DNA of 64,000 nt from Geodermatophilus sp. DSM 44513 (GCF_032460525.1 NZ_CP135963.1:1240001-1304000); one strand, 5' to 3'; shown: positions 29,140-39,271, counted from the first letter of the stretch. Numbers and translations: made by a program. The notes: generated by a model not told the origin, from the sequence alone.

Positions 29140-29982
29140 GTGGCCGGTACCACCCCGCACACCCCGTCCCCCCACGACCCCGACCACGGCGACCGGACCG
29201 CCGCCCCGCCCGACCTCGTCGACGACCTCGACGACATGACGGACGACGATCGGGACGACGACACGGTGGACGACGACCGGGACCGGCCGCGCCGGCGCCT
29301 GCCCAGCTGGCTCCTGCCGGCCGTGGCCGCCCTCGCGGTGGGCCTGCTGATCGGCTCGTTCCTGTTCGGCGGCTCCGGAGCCCCGACCGCCGGCCCGGCC
29401 GCCGTCCCCACCGACGGCTCCGGCCGGCCGGTCCCGCACCTGGTCACGTCGCTGACCCGCTCCGAGCCGGTGCAGATCGACATCCCGGCCATCGGGGTCA
29501 GCTCCTCGCTGGTCGACCTCGGCCTCAACCCCGACGGCACCCTCGAGGTGCCGGTCACCTACGCCAAGGCCGGCTGGTTCACCGGGGGCAACCACCCCGG
29601 CGACCCGCAGGGCCCGCCCGCGCTGATCGCCGGCCACGTGGACGACCACACCGGCCCCGCCGTCTTCTTCCGCCTCGACGAGCTGGGCAGCGGTGACGAG
29701 GTGCACGTCACCCGCGCCGACAACACCGTCGCGGTCTTCACCGTCACCCAGAGCCGGCAGTACCCCAAGAACGCGTTCCCGGCCCAGGAGGTCTACGCAC
29801 CGGTCGGCTCCTCGGAGGTGGTGCTCATCACCTGCACCGGCGCGTTCGACGAGTCGGCGCGCTCCTACGAGGACAACCTCGTCGTGCGCGCCACGCTGGA
29901 CATGGAGCGGTCGCTGCAGGCGAGCGACGAGCGGCTGGCCTCCGGCCAGCCCGCCCCCGCCGGCGACCTGCCGAACGTCTGA
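29140..29982 (+). CDS. Class F sortase
   Basis: The protein has 280 residues: an acidic cytoplasmic N-terminus (many D residues), one membrane helix (LLPAVAALAVGLLIGSFLF) and an extracytoplasmic sortase domain. The catalytic His is in LIAGHVDDHTGPAVFFRL (residue 166), Cys in VLITCTGAF (residue 232) and Arg in DNLVVRATL (residue 250). Class F sortases are common in actinobacteria and their substrates are poorly known. GTG 29140 follows AAGGAG. It starts the run sortase-TPR-NicO with spacings of 2 bp and a 4-bp overlap. Confidence 0.92.
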   Translation: MAGTTPHTPSPHDPDHGDRTAAPPDLVDDLDDMTDDDRDDDTVDDDRDRPRRRLPSWLLPAVAALAVGLLIGSFLFGGSGAPTAGPAAVPTDGSGRPVPHLVTSLTRSEPVQIDIPAIGVSSSLVDLGLNPDGTLEVPVTYAKAGWFTGGNHPGDPQGPPALIAGHVDDHTGPAVFFRLDELGSGDEVHVTRADNTVAVFTVTQSRQYPKNAFPAQEVYAPVGSSEVVLITCTGAFDESARSYEDNLVVRATLDMERSLQASDERLASGQPAPAGDLPNV

Positions 29983-29984
29983 CC

Positions 29985-31292
29985 GTGCGCAGGCGCACCG
30001 CGGTGAGCGCGGTACTGACCGGCGGTCTGCTGCTGGCCGTGTCGGCCACCAGCCTCGCCACGCTGACCGAGGCCCCCCCGGCCGCGGTCCAGCAGACCGT
30101 GGCCACCGCCCCGGTCGACCCGCTGGCCGCCGCCGTCGCCGCCGCCCAGCAGCGGCTGGCCCGGGTACCCGGGGACCACGCGACCTGGGCGCAGCTGGGA
30201 CAGGCCTACGTCGAGCAGGCGCGGGTGACCGCCGACCCGTCGCTGTACGACAAGGCCGACGGCGCGCTGCGGGAGTCGCTGCGGCTGCGCCCCGACGGCA
30301 ACGACACCGCGCTGGCCGGGCAGGGCGCGCTGGCCAACGCCCGGCACGACTTCGCCGCCGCCGCCGACCTGGCCGGGCAGGCGGTGGCCATCGACCCCTA
30401 CGACGCCACGGCGTGGGGCGTGCTCACCGACGCACGGACCCAGCTCGGCGACCACGACGGGGCCACCGAGGCGCTGGCGCGGATGCTCGAGCTGCAGCCC
30501 GGCACGGCCTCCTTCACCCGGGCGTCCTACGACGCGGAGCTGCGCGGCGACCTGGTCAACGCGCGCGGCGCGCTGGAGCAGGCCCTCGAGCTGGCGCCGG
30601 ACCCCGCCGCGCAGGCCTGGTGCCGCACCCAGCTGGGCGCGCTGGCCTTCTCCACCGGGGACCTGGACGAGGCCGGGCGGCAGGTCGCCGCCGGTCTGGC
30701 CGCCGCCCCCGACGAGCCGGAGCTGCTGCTCGCGCAGGCCCGGGTGCTCGCCGCCCGCGGGGAGGTCGACGCGGCGGTGGCCGGCTTCCGGGCAGTCGCC
30801 GACGCCCGGCCGCTGCCCGAGCACCTCGTCGAGTTCGGGGAGTACCTGGAGTCCCTGGGCCGCGACGACGAGGCGTCCGCCCAGTACGCCCTGGTGGAGA
30901 CCGTGCGCCGGCTGTTCGCCGCCGGCGGGGTCTCCGACGACCTGTCCACCGCGCTGTTCGCCGCCGACCACGGCGACCCGCAGGCGGCGGTGGCGGCCGC
31001 CGAGGCGGAGTTCACGCGTCGGCAGAACACCGACGCCCACGACGCGCTGGCCTGGGCGCTGCACAGCGCCGGCCGCGACGGCGAGGCCCTCGCCCACGCC
31101 CAGGCGGCCACCGCCCTCGGGGGCGCCAACGCCTCCTTCCTGTACCACCGGGGCGCCGTCGAGGCCGCGCTCGGCCGGACCGACCAGGCCCGGGACACCC
31201 TGACCGCGGCCCTGGACGCCAACCCGCACTTCTCCCCGCTGCACGCCCCGCGCGCGCGGCAGCTGCTGGACTCCCTCGGCGGCCCCCGGTGA
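29985..31292 (+). CDS. Secreted or membrane-anchored TPR-repeat protein
   Basis: The 435-residue protein starts with a basic/hydrophobic signal segment (RRRTAVSAVLTGGLLLAVSA) and then has many helical TPR-like repeats, for example ATWAQLGQAYVEQARVT, TALAGQGALANARHDFAA and ATAWGVLTDARTQLGDHDGA. These form a protein-binding solenoid outside the membrane. It starts 2 bp after the sortase stop and its own stop overlaps the NicO start (GTGA), so it is surely co-translated with both. It may present or assemble the DUF4331 protein or the metal transporter; this is inference. Confidence 0.85.
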   Translation: MRRRTAVSAVLTGGLLLAVSATSLATLTEAPPAAVQQTVATAPVDPLAAAVAAAQQRLARVPGDHATWAQLGQAYVEQARVTADPSLYDKADGALRESLRLRPDGNDTALAGQGALANARHDFAAAADLAGQAVAIDPYDATAWGVLTDARTQLGDHDGATEALARMLELQPGTASFTRASYDAELRGDLVNARGALEQALELAPDPAAQAWCRTQLGALAFSTGDLDEAGRQVAAGLAAAPDEPELLLAQARVLAARGEVDAAVAGFRAVADARPLPEHLVEFGEYLESLGRDDEASAQYALVETVRRLFAAGGVSDDLSTALFAADHGDPQAAVAAAEAEFTRRQNTDAHDALAWALHSAGRDGEALAHAQAATALGGANASFLYHRGAVEAALGRTDQARDTLTAALDANPHFSPLHAPRARQLLDSLGGPR

Positions 31293-33001
31293 CCCCCACC
31301 CGGGCCGCTCGGACGCTGGCCGTGACCCTGGCGGCCGGTGCGCTGTGGGCGGCCGTGCCGGCGGGGGTGGCGCAGGCGCACCCACTGGGCAACTTCACCG
31401 TCAACCACTCCACCGCTGTCGCGCTGTTCCCCGACCACGTCGAGGTGACCGCGGTCGTCGACCGGGCGGAGATCCCCGCCGCCCAGGCCCTGGCGACGAT
31501 CGCGCCGGACGGCTCCCCGGACGCCGGGCAGCTGGCCGCCGCGGCCGGCGCCGAGTGCGCCGAGGTCGCCGACGCGGCGGCGCTGACCGTCGACGGCGTC
31601 GCGGTGCCGTGGCAGGTCACCGGCACCGCGATGGAGGTGGTCCCCGGCGCCGCCGGCCTGCCCACCCTGCGGCTCACCTGCGACCTGCGCGGGGACGCCG
31701 ACCTGTCCGCACCCGCCGAGCTGACCGTCGACAACGACCACCTGGCCGACCGGGTCGGCTGGCGGGAGATGACCGCGGACGGCGACGGCGTGGCGCTGCT
31801 GGACTCCCCGGTGCCGGTCGACAGCGTCACCGACGGGCTGCGCGCCTACCCCGACGACCTGCTGGCCTCCCCGCTGGACGTCCGGTCGTTCTCGGTGGCC
31901 ACCACCCCGGGGGACGGCACCGGCGCGGGCGCCTCGGTCACCGCCGGCTCCGGTGACCCGTTCGGCTCGGCCATGGCCGCGCTGGACCGGCGCCTGGAGG
32001 ACCTCGTCGGCGACCGCGAGCTCACCCCGCTGGTCGGTGCCCTGGCCGTCGCGCTGGCCGTCCTGCTCGGCTGCGGCCACGCCCTGCTGCCCGGACACGG
32101 CAAGACGGTCATGGCGGCCTACCTGGCCGGCCGCTCGGGGCGCAGCCGGGACGCGATCACCGTCGGCGCGACGGTCACCGCGACGCACACCGTCGGCGTG
32201 CTGGTCCTCGGGCTGGCGGTGTCGCTGTCCAGCTCGCTCGCCGGGGACCAGGTGATCCGCTGGCTCGGGGTGGTCAGCGGCCTGATCGTGGCCGGCATCG
32301 GCGTGGACATGCTCCGCCGGGCGCTGCCCCGCTGGCGGGCCGGGGCGGCCACGACGGTCCCGGCCGTCCAGGTGGTGCCCGAGCCCGCGCTGGCCGCGGC
32401 CGTGAGCGGTCGGGGGCACGTGCACGCCCACCCGCACGAGGCGCCGCACACCCACGGCGGGCACGACCACGGGCACGGGCACGACCACGGGCACGACGAC
32501 CACACCCATGACCACACGCACAGCCACACCCACGACCACGGCCACCACCACCACGGCGACCACCACCACGGCGACCACACGCACGACCACGACCACGGGC
32601 ACCGGCACGGCGGCTGGTGGTCGGGTGGGCACTCGCACGGCCCGGGCGGGCACACCCACGGGCCCGGCACGGGCCGCGGCGGCCTGATCGGCATGGGCAT
32701 CGCCGGTGGCCTGGTGCCCAGCCCGTCGGCCCTCGTCGTGCTGATCGCCTCGGTCGGCCTCGGGCGCACCCTCTTCGGCGTCGTCCTGGTGCTGGCCTAC
32801 GGCCTGGGCATGGCCGGCACCCTCACCGCCGTCGGCCTGCTGCTCGTCCGGTTCCGCAGCGGCCTGGTGGGCCGGCTGTCCGACCTGGGCCGGACCCGGC
32901 TGCTGGCCCGGATCGCGTTGGTGGCCCCCGTGCTGACCGCCGGCCTGGTCCTGGCGGTGGGGGTGGCGCTGGCCGTGCGGGGTGTCCTCCTCGGCGCCTG
33001 A
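31289..33001 (+). CDS. NicO/RcnA-type nickel-cobalt transporter with His-rich loop
   Basis: The 570-residue protein begins with a signal peptide (cleaved near AQAHPLGNFTVN) and a 190-residue extracytoplasmic domain. The membrane part has LLGCGHALLPGHGKTVMAAY and TVTATHTVGVLVLGLAVS, motifs of the NicO/RcnA family, then a very His-rich segment (about 36 His between 32416 and 32670) and GGLVPSPSALVVLIASVGLG. RcnA-type proteins export Ni/Co; other members import. Direction cannot be told. The HPLGNFTVNH start is typical of actinobacterial versions linked to sortase and DUF4331 genes. Confidence 0.88.
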   Translation: MTPTRAARTLAVTLAAGALWAAVPAGVAQAHPLGNFTVNHSTAVALFPDHVEVTAVVDRAEIPAAQALATIAPDGSPDAGQLAAAAGAECAEVADAAALTVDGVAVPWQVTGTAMEVVPGAAGLPTLRLTCDLRGDADLSAPAELTVDNDHLADRVGWREMTADGDGVALLDSPVPVDSVTDGLRAYPDDLLASPLDVRSFSVATTPGDGTGAGASVTAGSGDPFGSAMAALDRRLEDLVGDRELTPLVGALAVALAVLLGCGHALLPGHGKTVMAAYLAGRSGRSRDAITVGATVTATHTVGVLVLGLAVSLSSSLAGDQVIRWLGVVSGLIVAGIGVDMLRRALPRWRAGAATTVPAVQVVPEPALAAAVSGRGHVHAHPHEAPHTHGGHDHGHGHDHGHDDHTHDHTHSHTHDHGHHHHGDHHHGDHTHDHDHGHRHGGWWSGGHSHGPGGHTHGPGTGRGGLIGMGIAGGLVPSPSALVVLIASVGLGRTLFGVVLVLAYGLGMAGTLTAVGLLLVRFRSGLVGRLSDLGRTRLLARIALVAPVLTAGLVLAVGVALAVRGVLLGA

Positions 33002-33017
33002 CCGGCGCCTGCGGGTC

Positions 33018-34157
33018 TCAGCCGGCCGAGGGCACCGGCAGGTGCGGCGCGAGTGACCCGGCGGCGAGCCGCTCGAGCAGGGGGGCGGCCTGGGCCATGC
33101 AGCGTTCGGGGTCCGGCTCGAGGTCGGTGAGCGCGTGCGCGGCGTCGATGCCGGCCGACCGCAGGGCGTCGTCGGCCAGGTCGCGGCGCCCGCAGACGGC
33201 GACCACCGCGGTCACCCCGGCCGCCCGGGCCCGCCGCGCCACCCCGACCGGCGCCTTGCCGCGCAGGCTCTGCCCGTCCAGCGACCCCTCACCGACCACC
33301 ACCAGGTCCGCGCCGGCCACCAGCCGGTCGAAGCCGAGCAGGTCCAGCAGCAGGTCGATGCCCGGCCGCAGCTGGGCGCCGAGGACGGCGAGGGCGGCGA
33401 ACCCCACCCCGCCCGCGGCACCGGCACCCGGCTCGTCGCGCACGTCGCGGCCGGTGGCCCCGGCGACCGCGTCGGCCAGCCTCGCCAGGCAGCCGTCCAG
33501 GTAGGCGACGTCGTCCGGGCCGGCGCCCTTCTGCGGGCCGTACACCGCGGCGGCGCCGGCCGGGCCGGTCAGCGGGTTGTCCACGTCGCAGGCGACGACC
33601 ACCTCAGCGCCGTCCAGGGCCGCGGCCACCCCGCCGACGTCCACCCGGGCCAGCCGCTCCAGCCCGGCACCGCCCGGGCCGATGGGGGCGCCGTCGGCGT
33701 CGAGCAGCTGGGCGCCGAGGGCCTGCAGCAGCCCGGCGCCGCCGTCGGTCGTGGCGCTGCCGCCGATGCCCAGCACCACCCGGCGGGCGCCGGCGGCCAG
33801 CGCCGCGGCGACCAGCTCCCCGGTGCCGCGGCTGGTCGCGGTGCGCGGCTGCTTGCGGCCGCCGGGGAGCCGGCCCAGCCCCGAGACGTCGGCCATCTCC
33901 ACCACGGCGACGTCCCCGAGCCGCGCGTAGGCGGTCTGCACCGGCTCCCCGGTCGGCCCGGTCGCGGTGACCGGCACCGCCTCGTAGCCAGCGGCCAGCG
34001 CGGCGGCCAGGGTGCCGTCGCCGCCGTCGGCCACGGGCAGGCGGACCACCTCGACGTCCGGGCGCGCGCCGGTCAGGCCGCGGGCGACGGCCTCGGCCAC
34101 CTCCGTCGCGGTCAGCGATCCCTTGAACTTGTCCGGGGCGACGAGGACGCGGGGCAC
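33018..34157 (-). CDS. Glycerate 2-kinase (GarK/GlxK type)
   Basis: The 379-residue protein starts LVAPDKFKGSLTATEVAEAV and has LPVADGGDGTLAA, VVLGIGGSATTDGGAGLLQA, VACDVDNPLTGPAGAAAVYG, GPQKGA and VVGEGSLDGQSLRGKAPVGV, all signatures of class I/II glycerate kinases. It phosphorylates glycerate to feed glycolysis, for example from glyoxylate or allantoin breakdown. GTG 34157 is 12 bp downstream of the quinone oxidoreductase stop, so the two are probably co-transcribed though functionally unrelated. Confidence 0.93.
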   Translation of the reverse strand: MPRVLVAPDKFKGSLTATEVAEAVARGLTGARPDVEVVRLPVADGGDGTLAAALAAGYEAVPVTATGPTGEPVQTAYARLGDVAVVEMADVSGLGRLPGGRKQPRTATSRGTGELVAAALAAGARRVVLGIGGSATTDGGAGLLQALGAQLLDADGAPIGPGGAGLERLARVDVGGVAAALDGAEVVVACDVDNPLTGPAGAAAVYGPQKGAGPDDVAYLDGCLARLADAVAGATGRDVRDEPGAGAAGGVGFAALAVLGAQLRPGIDLLLDLLGFDRLVAGADLVVVGEGSLDGQSLRGKAPVGVARRARAAGVTAVVAVCGRRDLADDALRSAGIDAAHALTDLEPDPERCMAQAAPLLERLAAGSLAPHLPVPSAG

Positions 34158-34169
34158 CGGGCGATCCTG

Positions 34170-35183
34170 TCAGGAGGTGACGTCGACCAGCACCTTGCCG
34201 ACGGCACCCTCCTCGACCGCGCGGTGCGCCTGCGCGGTCTCCGCGAGCGGGAAGACGTGCAGCGGCAGGCCGGCGTCCTCACCGACGCGCACCGCGCCGT
34301 CCAGCACCGCGGCGTTGACGTCCTCCACGCCGATCGCCTTGGCCCGCTCGGGCTCGGTGTAGACCAGCACGAACTGCCAGCGCGCGTTCTGCACCATCTG
34401 CGCGCGCACCGGCAGGGTGACCTCCGCGCCGCCGTCGTCGGCGTACATGGCGACCGCGCCGTGCAGCGCGACCAGCTGTGCGTCGACCGCGGCGTTGCTC
34501 GCGGCGGACACCTCGACGATCGCGTCGACGCCGTGCGGGGCGACCTTGCGCACCTCGGCGACGACGTCCTGGCGCCGGTAGTCGACGACGTGCGACGCCC
34601 CGGCCGCCGCGGCGAGCTGGGCCTTGCGCGGGCTGCTCACCGTGGCGACCACCGTGGCGTCGGCCCAGCGGGCCAGCTGGATGGCGGCGTTGCCCACGGC
34701 GCCCGCCCCGCCCTGCACCAGCACGGTGTGCCCGGTCAGCGCGCCGGGCCCGAGCCGGTCGGGCAGCGACTCGGCCACGGTGAGGCAGCGGTGCGCGGTG
34801 AGGAACGGGATGCCCAGCGCCGCGCCGAGCTCGAACGACGGGCCGGCGCCGAGCAGCACCACCTGCCGCGCCGGGACGACGGTGTACTCCGCCGCCGTGC
34901 CGTGCGGGCGCTGCCAGGCGGCCTCCCAGACCCACACCCGCTCGCCGACCAGCACCGGGTCCACGCCCCGGCCGACCGCGTCGACGGTGCCCGAGCCGTC
35001 CTGGTCCGGCACCTGGCCGCCGTCGGGCGGCGCGGCGGTGCGCCGCCGCTTCCAGTCGGTGGGGTTGACGCCGGAGAAGGCCAGCCGCACCCGCACCTCG
35101 CCCGGACCGGGCTCGGGGGTGGGGCGGTCGACCAGCTGCAGGACGTCGGGGTCACCGGTCTCGGTGTAGACGATGGCGCGCAC
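34170..35183 (-). CDS. NADPH:quinone oxidoreductase-like, zinc-independent MDR protein
   Basis: The protein has 337 residues of the medium-chain dehydrogenase/reductase fold: SGVNPTDWKRR, VPDQDGSGTVDAVG and VLVQGGAGAVGNAAIQLARW, the NADPH-binding AxxGxxG variant. No zinc-binding Cys cluster is present, as in quinone reductases (QOR/zeta-crystallin). It reduces quinones or enals using NADPH. GTG 35183 follows a plausible ribosome site. It lies between a VOC protein and glycerate kinase on the same strand. Confidence 0.9.
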   Translation of the reverse strand: MRAIVYTETGDPDVLQLVDRPTPEPGPGEVRVRLAFSGVNPTDWKRRRTAAPPDGGQVPDQDGSGTVDAVGRGVDPVLVGERVWVWEAAWQRPHGTAAEYTVVPARQVVLLGAGPSFELGAALGIPFLTAHRCLTVAESLPDRLGPGALTGHTVLVQGGAGAVGNAAIQLARWADATVVATVSSPRKAQLAAAAGASHVVDYRRQDVVAEVRKVAPHGVDAIVEVSAASNAAVDAQLVALHGAVAMYADDGGAEVTLPVRAQMVQNARWQFVLVYTEPERAKAIGVEDVNAAVLDGAVRVGEDAGLPLHVFPLAETAQAHRAVEEGAVGKVLVDVTS

Positions 35184-35200
35184 AGTCCAGTCCTACCCGG

Positions 35201-35596
35201 TCACGCGAGGTCGAGCTGCCAGGAGACGCCAAACCGGTCCTGCACCCAGCCGAAGCGGCGGCTGAAGTCGTAGGAGTCCACCGGCATCAGCACCGTGCCG
35301 CCGTCGGCGAGGCCGGTGAACAGCCGGTCGAGCTCCTCGGCGGAGGCGGTCTCGACCCAGATGGAGAAGGACGGCGTGAAGCCGAAGTCGTGCACCGGCG
35401 GGCTGTCGAAGCAGCGGAACACCTGGCCGGCGACGGAGAAGGTGGCCTGCTGCACCGTCCCCTCGGCGCCCGCGCCGTCCGCGCCCCACCGGGTGAGCGT
35501 GAGGACGCGTGCGTCGTCGAACAGCGACGTGTACAGCTCCATCGCCTGCTCCGCCGCGCCCGTGAACATCAGGAAGGGGGTCACCTGCACCGGCAT
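35201..35596 (-). CDS. VOC-family PhnB-like protein
   Basis: The 131-residue protein begins MPVQVTPFLMFTGAAEQAME and continues ELYTSLFDDARVLTLTRWG, FSVAGQVFRCFDSPPVHDFG, FSIWVETASAEELDRLF and ends RFGWVQDRFGVSWQLDL, the pattern of PhnB/3-demethylubiquinone-like members of the vicinal oxygen chelate superfamily. These are small metal-binding or metal-free proteins of mostly unknown activity. ATG 35596 is preferred over GTG 35605. It probably shares a transcript with the oxidoreductase 17 bp downstream. Confidence 0.88.
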   Translation of the reverse strand: MPVQVTPFLMFTGAAEQAMELYTSLFDDARVLTLTRWGADGAGAEGTVQQATFSVAGQVFRCFDSPPVHDFGFTPSFSIWVETASAEELDRLFTGLADGGTVLMPVDSYDFSRRFGWVQDRFGVSWQLDLA

Positions 35597-35666
35597 GGCC
35601 GTCACCGTAGGGGCGGCCGCCGACAGGACCGCTCACCCCGCGGGCCCCGGCCGCCATCATCGGGGG

Positions 35667-36488
35667 GTGCGCGCGGTGGCGGTCGGAGCCGGGGTGTTCC
35701 TCGTCCTGTACGCCGGGCTGGTCGGGCTGGCGTGGGGCTTCCAGCGTCACCTGGTGTACCTCCCCGACGCCGGCCCGGTGCCTCCCGCGGCGACGGTCCT
35801 CCCAGGGGCGCGCGACGTCGGCCTGCACACCGCGGACGGCCTCCGGCTGGCCGCCTGGTACCTGCCCGGTGCCACGCCCGACGCGCCCGCCGTCCTGGTG
35901 GCGAACGGCAACGGCGGGCACCGCGGCCTGCGGGCACCCCTCGCCGCAGCCCTGCACGACGCCGGCCTGGCGGTGCTCCTGTTCGACTACCGCGGGTACG
36001 GCGGCAACCCCGGCACGCCCGGTGCGGCGGGCCTGGCGCTGGACGTCCGGGCGGCCCGCGCGTACCTGCTGGAGGAGGCGGGCGCGCCGCCGGACCGGCT
36101 GGTCTACCTCGGGGAGAGCCTGGGCGCCGCGGTCGTCGCCGAGCTCGCGACCGAGCACCCGCCGGCCGGGCTGGTGCTGCGCTCGCCGTTCGTCGACCTG
36201 GCCTCGGCCGGCGCGGAGCACTACCCGTTCCTCCCGGTGCGCGCGCTGCTGCGGGACCGCCACCCGGTGGCCGAGCACGTCGCCGCGGTGCAGGCGCCGA
36301 CTTCGGTGGTCTACGGCAGCGCCGACACGATCGTGCCGCCCGCTCAGAGCCGCGCCGTGGCGGACGCCGCCGCCCGGCTGCACCGGGTGGTCGAGGTGCC
36401 CGGCGCCGACCACAACGACCCGGTGCTGCTCGACGGCCCGGAACTGGTCGACGCGGTCGTCGAGCTCGCCGTCCTCAGGCCGGGGTGA
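35667..36488 (+). CDS. Membrane-anchored alpha/beta hydrolase
   Basis: The 273-residue protein has an N-terminal hydrophobic anchor ([20 protein letters not shown]) and an alpha/beta hydrolase fold with [14 protein letters not shown] (oxyanion region), nucleophile motif GESLGAA, acid in [11 protein letters not shown] and His in [10 protein letters not shown]. It resembles the BEM46/ABHD13 group of membrane serine hydrolases. GTG 35667 is chosen because the upstream frame overlaps the divergent VOC gene. Its end overlaps the convergent fbiC gene by 14 bp. Confidence 0.88.
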   Translation: MRAVAVGAGVFLVLYAGLVGLAWGFQRHLVYLPDAGPVPPAATVLPGARDVGLHTADGLRLAAWYLPGATPDAPAVLVANGNGGHRGLRAPLAAALHDAGLAVLLFDYRGYGGNPGTPGAAGLALDVRAARAYLLEEAGAPPDRLVYLGESLGAAVVAELATEHPPAGLVLRSPFVDLASAGAEHYPFLPVRALLRDRHPVAEHVAAVQAPTSVVYGSADTIVPPAQSRAVADAAARLHRVVEVPGADHNDPVLLDGPELVDAVVELAVLRPG

Positions 36489-39078
36489 TGGACAGGTCCA
36501 GCGCCCGGCGGCCCTCCTCCGAGCGCGCGGTGGCGACCCGCTCGGCCGACGGGGTGCCGTACTCCGTCGTCCGCTGCCGGGCCGGGCGGCCGATCGCGGC
36601 GGCCATGGCCTCGAGCTGCGCGATGGTCTTCAGCGAGCCGTTGCCGCTGCCGGCCATGCGGCTGATGGTCTCCTCCATCAGCGTGCCGCCGAGGTCGTTG
36701 GCCCCGCCGTCCAGCACCGTCCGCGTGCCGACGTCGCCGAGCTTCACCCACGAGGTCTGGATGTTGCCGATCCGGCCGTGCAACAGCAGCCGGGCGACGG
36801 CGTGCACCGCGCGGTTCTCCCGCACCGTCGGGCCGGGGCGGGCCACGCCGGCCAGGTAGATCGGCGAGCTGTGGTGCACGAACGGCAGCAGCACGAACTC
36901 GGTGAACCCGCCGGTCTCGTCCTGCACCCGGGCCAGCGTGCGCAGGTGCGCCACCCAGTGCGCGGGGGTGTCGACGTGGCCGTACATCATCGTCGACGTC
37001 GTCGGCAGGCCCACCCGGTGCGCCGTGGTGACGATCTCCAGCCAGGTCGCCGTCGGCAGCTTGCCCTTGGTCAGCACCCAGCGGACGTCGTCGTCCAGGA
37101 TCTCCGCCGCCGTCCCGGGCACGCTGTCCAGCCCGGCCTCGCGCGCGGCGGTCAGGAAGTCGGCGAACGACAGCCCGGTGCGGGCCGCGCCGTTGACGAT
37201 CTCCATGGGGGAGAAGGCGTGCAGGTGGATGTCCGGCGCGCGGCGCTTGACCTCGCGGGCGAGGTCGAGGTAGGCGGTGCCGGGCAGGTCGGGGTGGATG
37301 CCGCCCTGCATGCAGATCTCGGTCGCCCCGGCGGCCCAGGCGCGGTCCACCCGGGCGCCGACCTCCTCCAGCGACAGGGTGTAGGCGTCGGCGTCGGTGC
37401 GCCGCTGGGCGAAGGCGCAGAACCGGCAGCCGGTGTAGCAGACGTTGGTGAAGTTGACGTTCCGGTTGACCACGTAGGTGACGTCCTCGCCGTTGACGTC
37501 CCGGCGGACGGCGTCGGCCAGCGCGCACAGCGCCTCCAGGTCCGCGCCGTCGGCACCCAGCAGCGCCAGGTACCCGTCGTCGGACAGCCCCGCGGGGTCG
37601 ACCTCGGCCTGCCGCAGCGCCGCGTGCACCGCGGGATCGCCGGTGGCCAGCGCGGTCGAGGAGCCGTCCCGGGCGCTCTCGGTGCGCGAGCGCAGCTCGG
37701 CCCAGTCGCCGTAGACGGCGTCGAAGTCGCCGCGCCGGTCGCCGGTGCGCCCGGTGGTGTCCACCTCGACGTGCAGGTCGACCCGGCCGGACGACGTCCA
37801 CGCCGCGTCGGGCTCCTGCCACGGCAGCCCGGCCGGCACCCGGCCCTCCACGGCCAGCCCGTCCGGGCCGGCCACGGCGGCGACGTGCGGGCGCACCCGC
37901 GGGTCCAGCCACGGCTCGGGGGCCAGCACGTACGGCGGCTGGGCGGCCAGCCGCTCGCGCAGCTCGAAGCCGGCCTCGGCCGACAGCGCGGCCAGCTTGT
38001 CGGTGTTGGGCCAGGGCCGCTCGGGGTTGACGTGGTCGGGGGTGAGCGGGGAGACCCCGCCCCAGTCGTCGACGCCGGCGCGCAGCAGCAGGCCCAGCTC
38101 GGTGGAGTCGGACAGGTTCGGCGGCGCCTGCACCCGCGCGGCGGGGCCCAGCAGCAGCCGGGTGACGGCGACCGCGGCGACGTACTCCTGCAACGCCAGG
38201 TCGTCGTGCGCGGCCATCGCGGTGCGCGGCTTGGCCCGGAAGTTCTGGACGATCACCTCCTGCACGTGCCCGTGCCGCTGGTGGGCGGCGCGGATCGCGC
38301 CGACGGCGTCCACCCGCTCGGCCGGGGTCTCGCCGATGCCCAGCAGCACCCCGGTGGTGAACGGGACGGCGGAGCGGCCGGCGTCCTCCAGCACCCGCAG
38401 CCGGACGGCGGGTTCCTTGTCCGGCGAGCCGTGGTGCGGGCCGCCGGGTTCGGCCCACAGCCGGGTGGCGGTGGTCTCCAGCATCATCCCCATGGACGCC
38501 GCGACCGGCTTGAGCCGCTGGACCTCCTCCCAGCTCAGCACCCCGGGGTTGAGGTGGGGGAGCAGCCCGGTCTCCTCCAGCACCCGGATCGCCATGGCGC
38601 GCAGGTAGGCCAGCGTGGAGTCGAAGCCGTGCGCCGCCAGCCACTCGCGGGCGACCGGCCAGCGGTCCTCGGGGCGGTCGCCGAGGGTGAACAGTGCCTC
38701 CTTGCAGCCCAGCGCCGCCCCGGCCCGGGCGGTGTCGAGCACCTCGTCGGGGGAGAGGAACGGCTCCCGCCCCTCCCGGCGCAGCGCGCCCGGCGTCGTC
38801 ACGAACGTGCAGTAGTGGCAGCGGTCGCGGCACAGCCGGGTCAGCGGGATGAACACCTTGCGGCTGTAGGTGACCACCCCGGGCCGGCCGGCCGAGGTCA
38901 GCCCCGCGTCGCGGACCCGGCCGGCGGCGGTCAGCAACCGGTCCAGCGGCTCGCCGTCGGCCAGGCCGCGGGCGTGCAGCAGCGTCTCGGCCTCGACCGG
39001 GTCCAGGGAGACGCCGCGCTCGGCGCGGGTGACGGCGCGGCGCACGGCGGACGGCGACGGGTTCAGCGGCTCGGTCAT
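36475..39078 (-). CDS. fbiC: FO synthase, CofG-CofH fusion
   Basis: The 867-residue protein joins two radical-SAM halves. The N-terminal CofG half has CRDRCHYC (Cys 83, 87, 90), and the C-terminal CofH half has [10 protein letters not shown] near residue 550, each binding a 4Fe-4S cluster. Together they make 7,8-didemethyl-8-hydroxy-5-deazariboflavin from tyrosine and a flavin precursor, the first committed step to coenzyme F420. The fused form is typical of actinobacteria. ATG 39078 is used, as the longer frame lacks homology. No other F420 gene is in the window. Confidence 0.97.
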   Translation of the reverse strand: MTEPLNPSPSAVRRAVTRAERGVSLDPVEAETLLHARGLADGEPLDRLLTAAGRVRDAGLTSAGRPGVVTYSRKVFIPLTRLCRDRCHYCTFVTTPGALRREGREPFLSPDEVLDTARAGAALGCKEALFTLGDRPEDRWPVAREWLAAHGFDSTLAYLRAMAIRVLEETGLLPHLNPGVLSWEEVQRLKPVAASMGMMLETTATRLWAEPGGPHHGSPDKEPAVRLRVLEDAGRSAVPFTTGVLLGIGETPAERVDAVGAIRAAHQRHGHVQEVIVQNFRAKPRTAMAAHDDLALQEYVAAVAVTRLLLGPAARVQAPPNLSDSTELGLLLRAGVDDWGGVSPLTPDHVNPERPWPNTDKLAALSAEAGFELRERLAAQPPYVLAPEPWLDPRVRPHVAAVAGPDGLAVEGRVPAGLPWQEPDAAWTSSGRVDLHVEVDTTGRTGDRRGDFDAVYGDWAELRSRTESARDGSSTALATGDPAVHAALRQAEVDPAGLSDDGYLALLGADGADLEALCALADAVRRDVNGEDVTYVVNRNVNFTNVCYTGCRFCAFAQRRTDADAYTLSLEEVGARVDRAWAAGATEICMQGGIHPDLPGTAYLDLAREVKRRAPDIHLHAFSPMEIVNGAARTGLSFADFLTAAREAGLDSVPGTAAEILDDDVRWVLTKGKLPTATWLEIVTTAHRVGLPTTSTMMYGHVDTPAHWVAHLRTLARVQDETGGFTEFVLLPFVHHSSPIYLAGVARPGPTVRENRAVHAVARLLLHGRIGNIQTSWVKLGDVGTRTVLDGGANDLGGTLMEETISRMAGSGNGSLKTIAQLEAMAAAIGRPARQRTTEYGTPSAERVATARSEEGRRALDLSITPA

Positions 39079-39215
39079 CGCCCCCGACGCTAACCCCCGG
39101 CCGTCCGGGACACCTCCCCCGAAGCGGCCGTGGCCGCGGCCACCGCGCCGAGCGCGTGCGCGGGTGCCCCGTTCCCGCGTGCGGACCAGGGCCTGCGCGC
39201 CCACACCCCGGCCCC

Positions 39216-39271
39216 CGGTCGCCTTTGTCGCGCTGAAGGCGACCGGCGGCCTTCCGCGCGCGGAAGGCCGC
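39216..39271. terminator. Double hairpin with family A palindrome, copy 2
   Basis: CCGGTCGCCTT (39216-39226) pairs with AAGGCGACCGG (39237-39247). Immediately after, 39246-39271 is a perfect 26-bp palindrome centred on GCGCGC (GCGGCCTTCC / GGAAGGCCGC). It lies between the fbiC promoter side and the end of the ABC permease gene, so it terminates the ABC operon. The core CTTCCGCGCGCGGAAG and the upstream CTGAAGG are shared with 14103-14144. Confidence 0.65.

Noticed and set aside
26893..29706. 937-codon minus-strand open frame
   Set aside because: Antisense to the DUF4331 and sortase genes, Gly/Arg/Val-rich with no recognisable fold.
35869..39093. 1074-codon plus-strand open frame
   Set aside because: Antisense to fbiC, whose two radical-SAM motifs are unambiguous.
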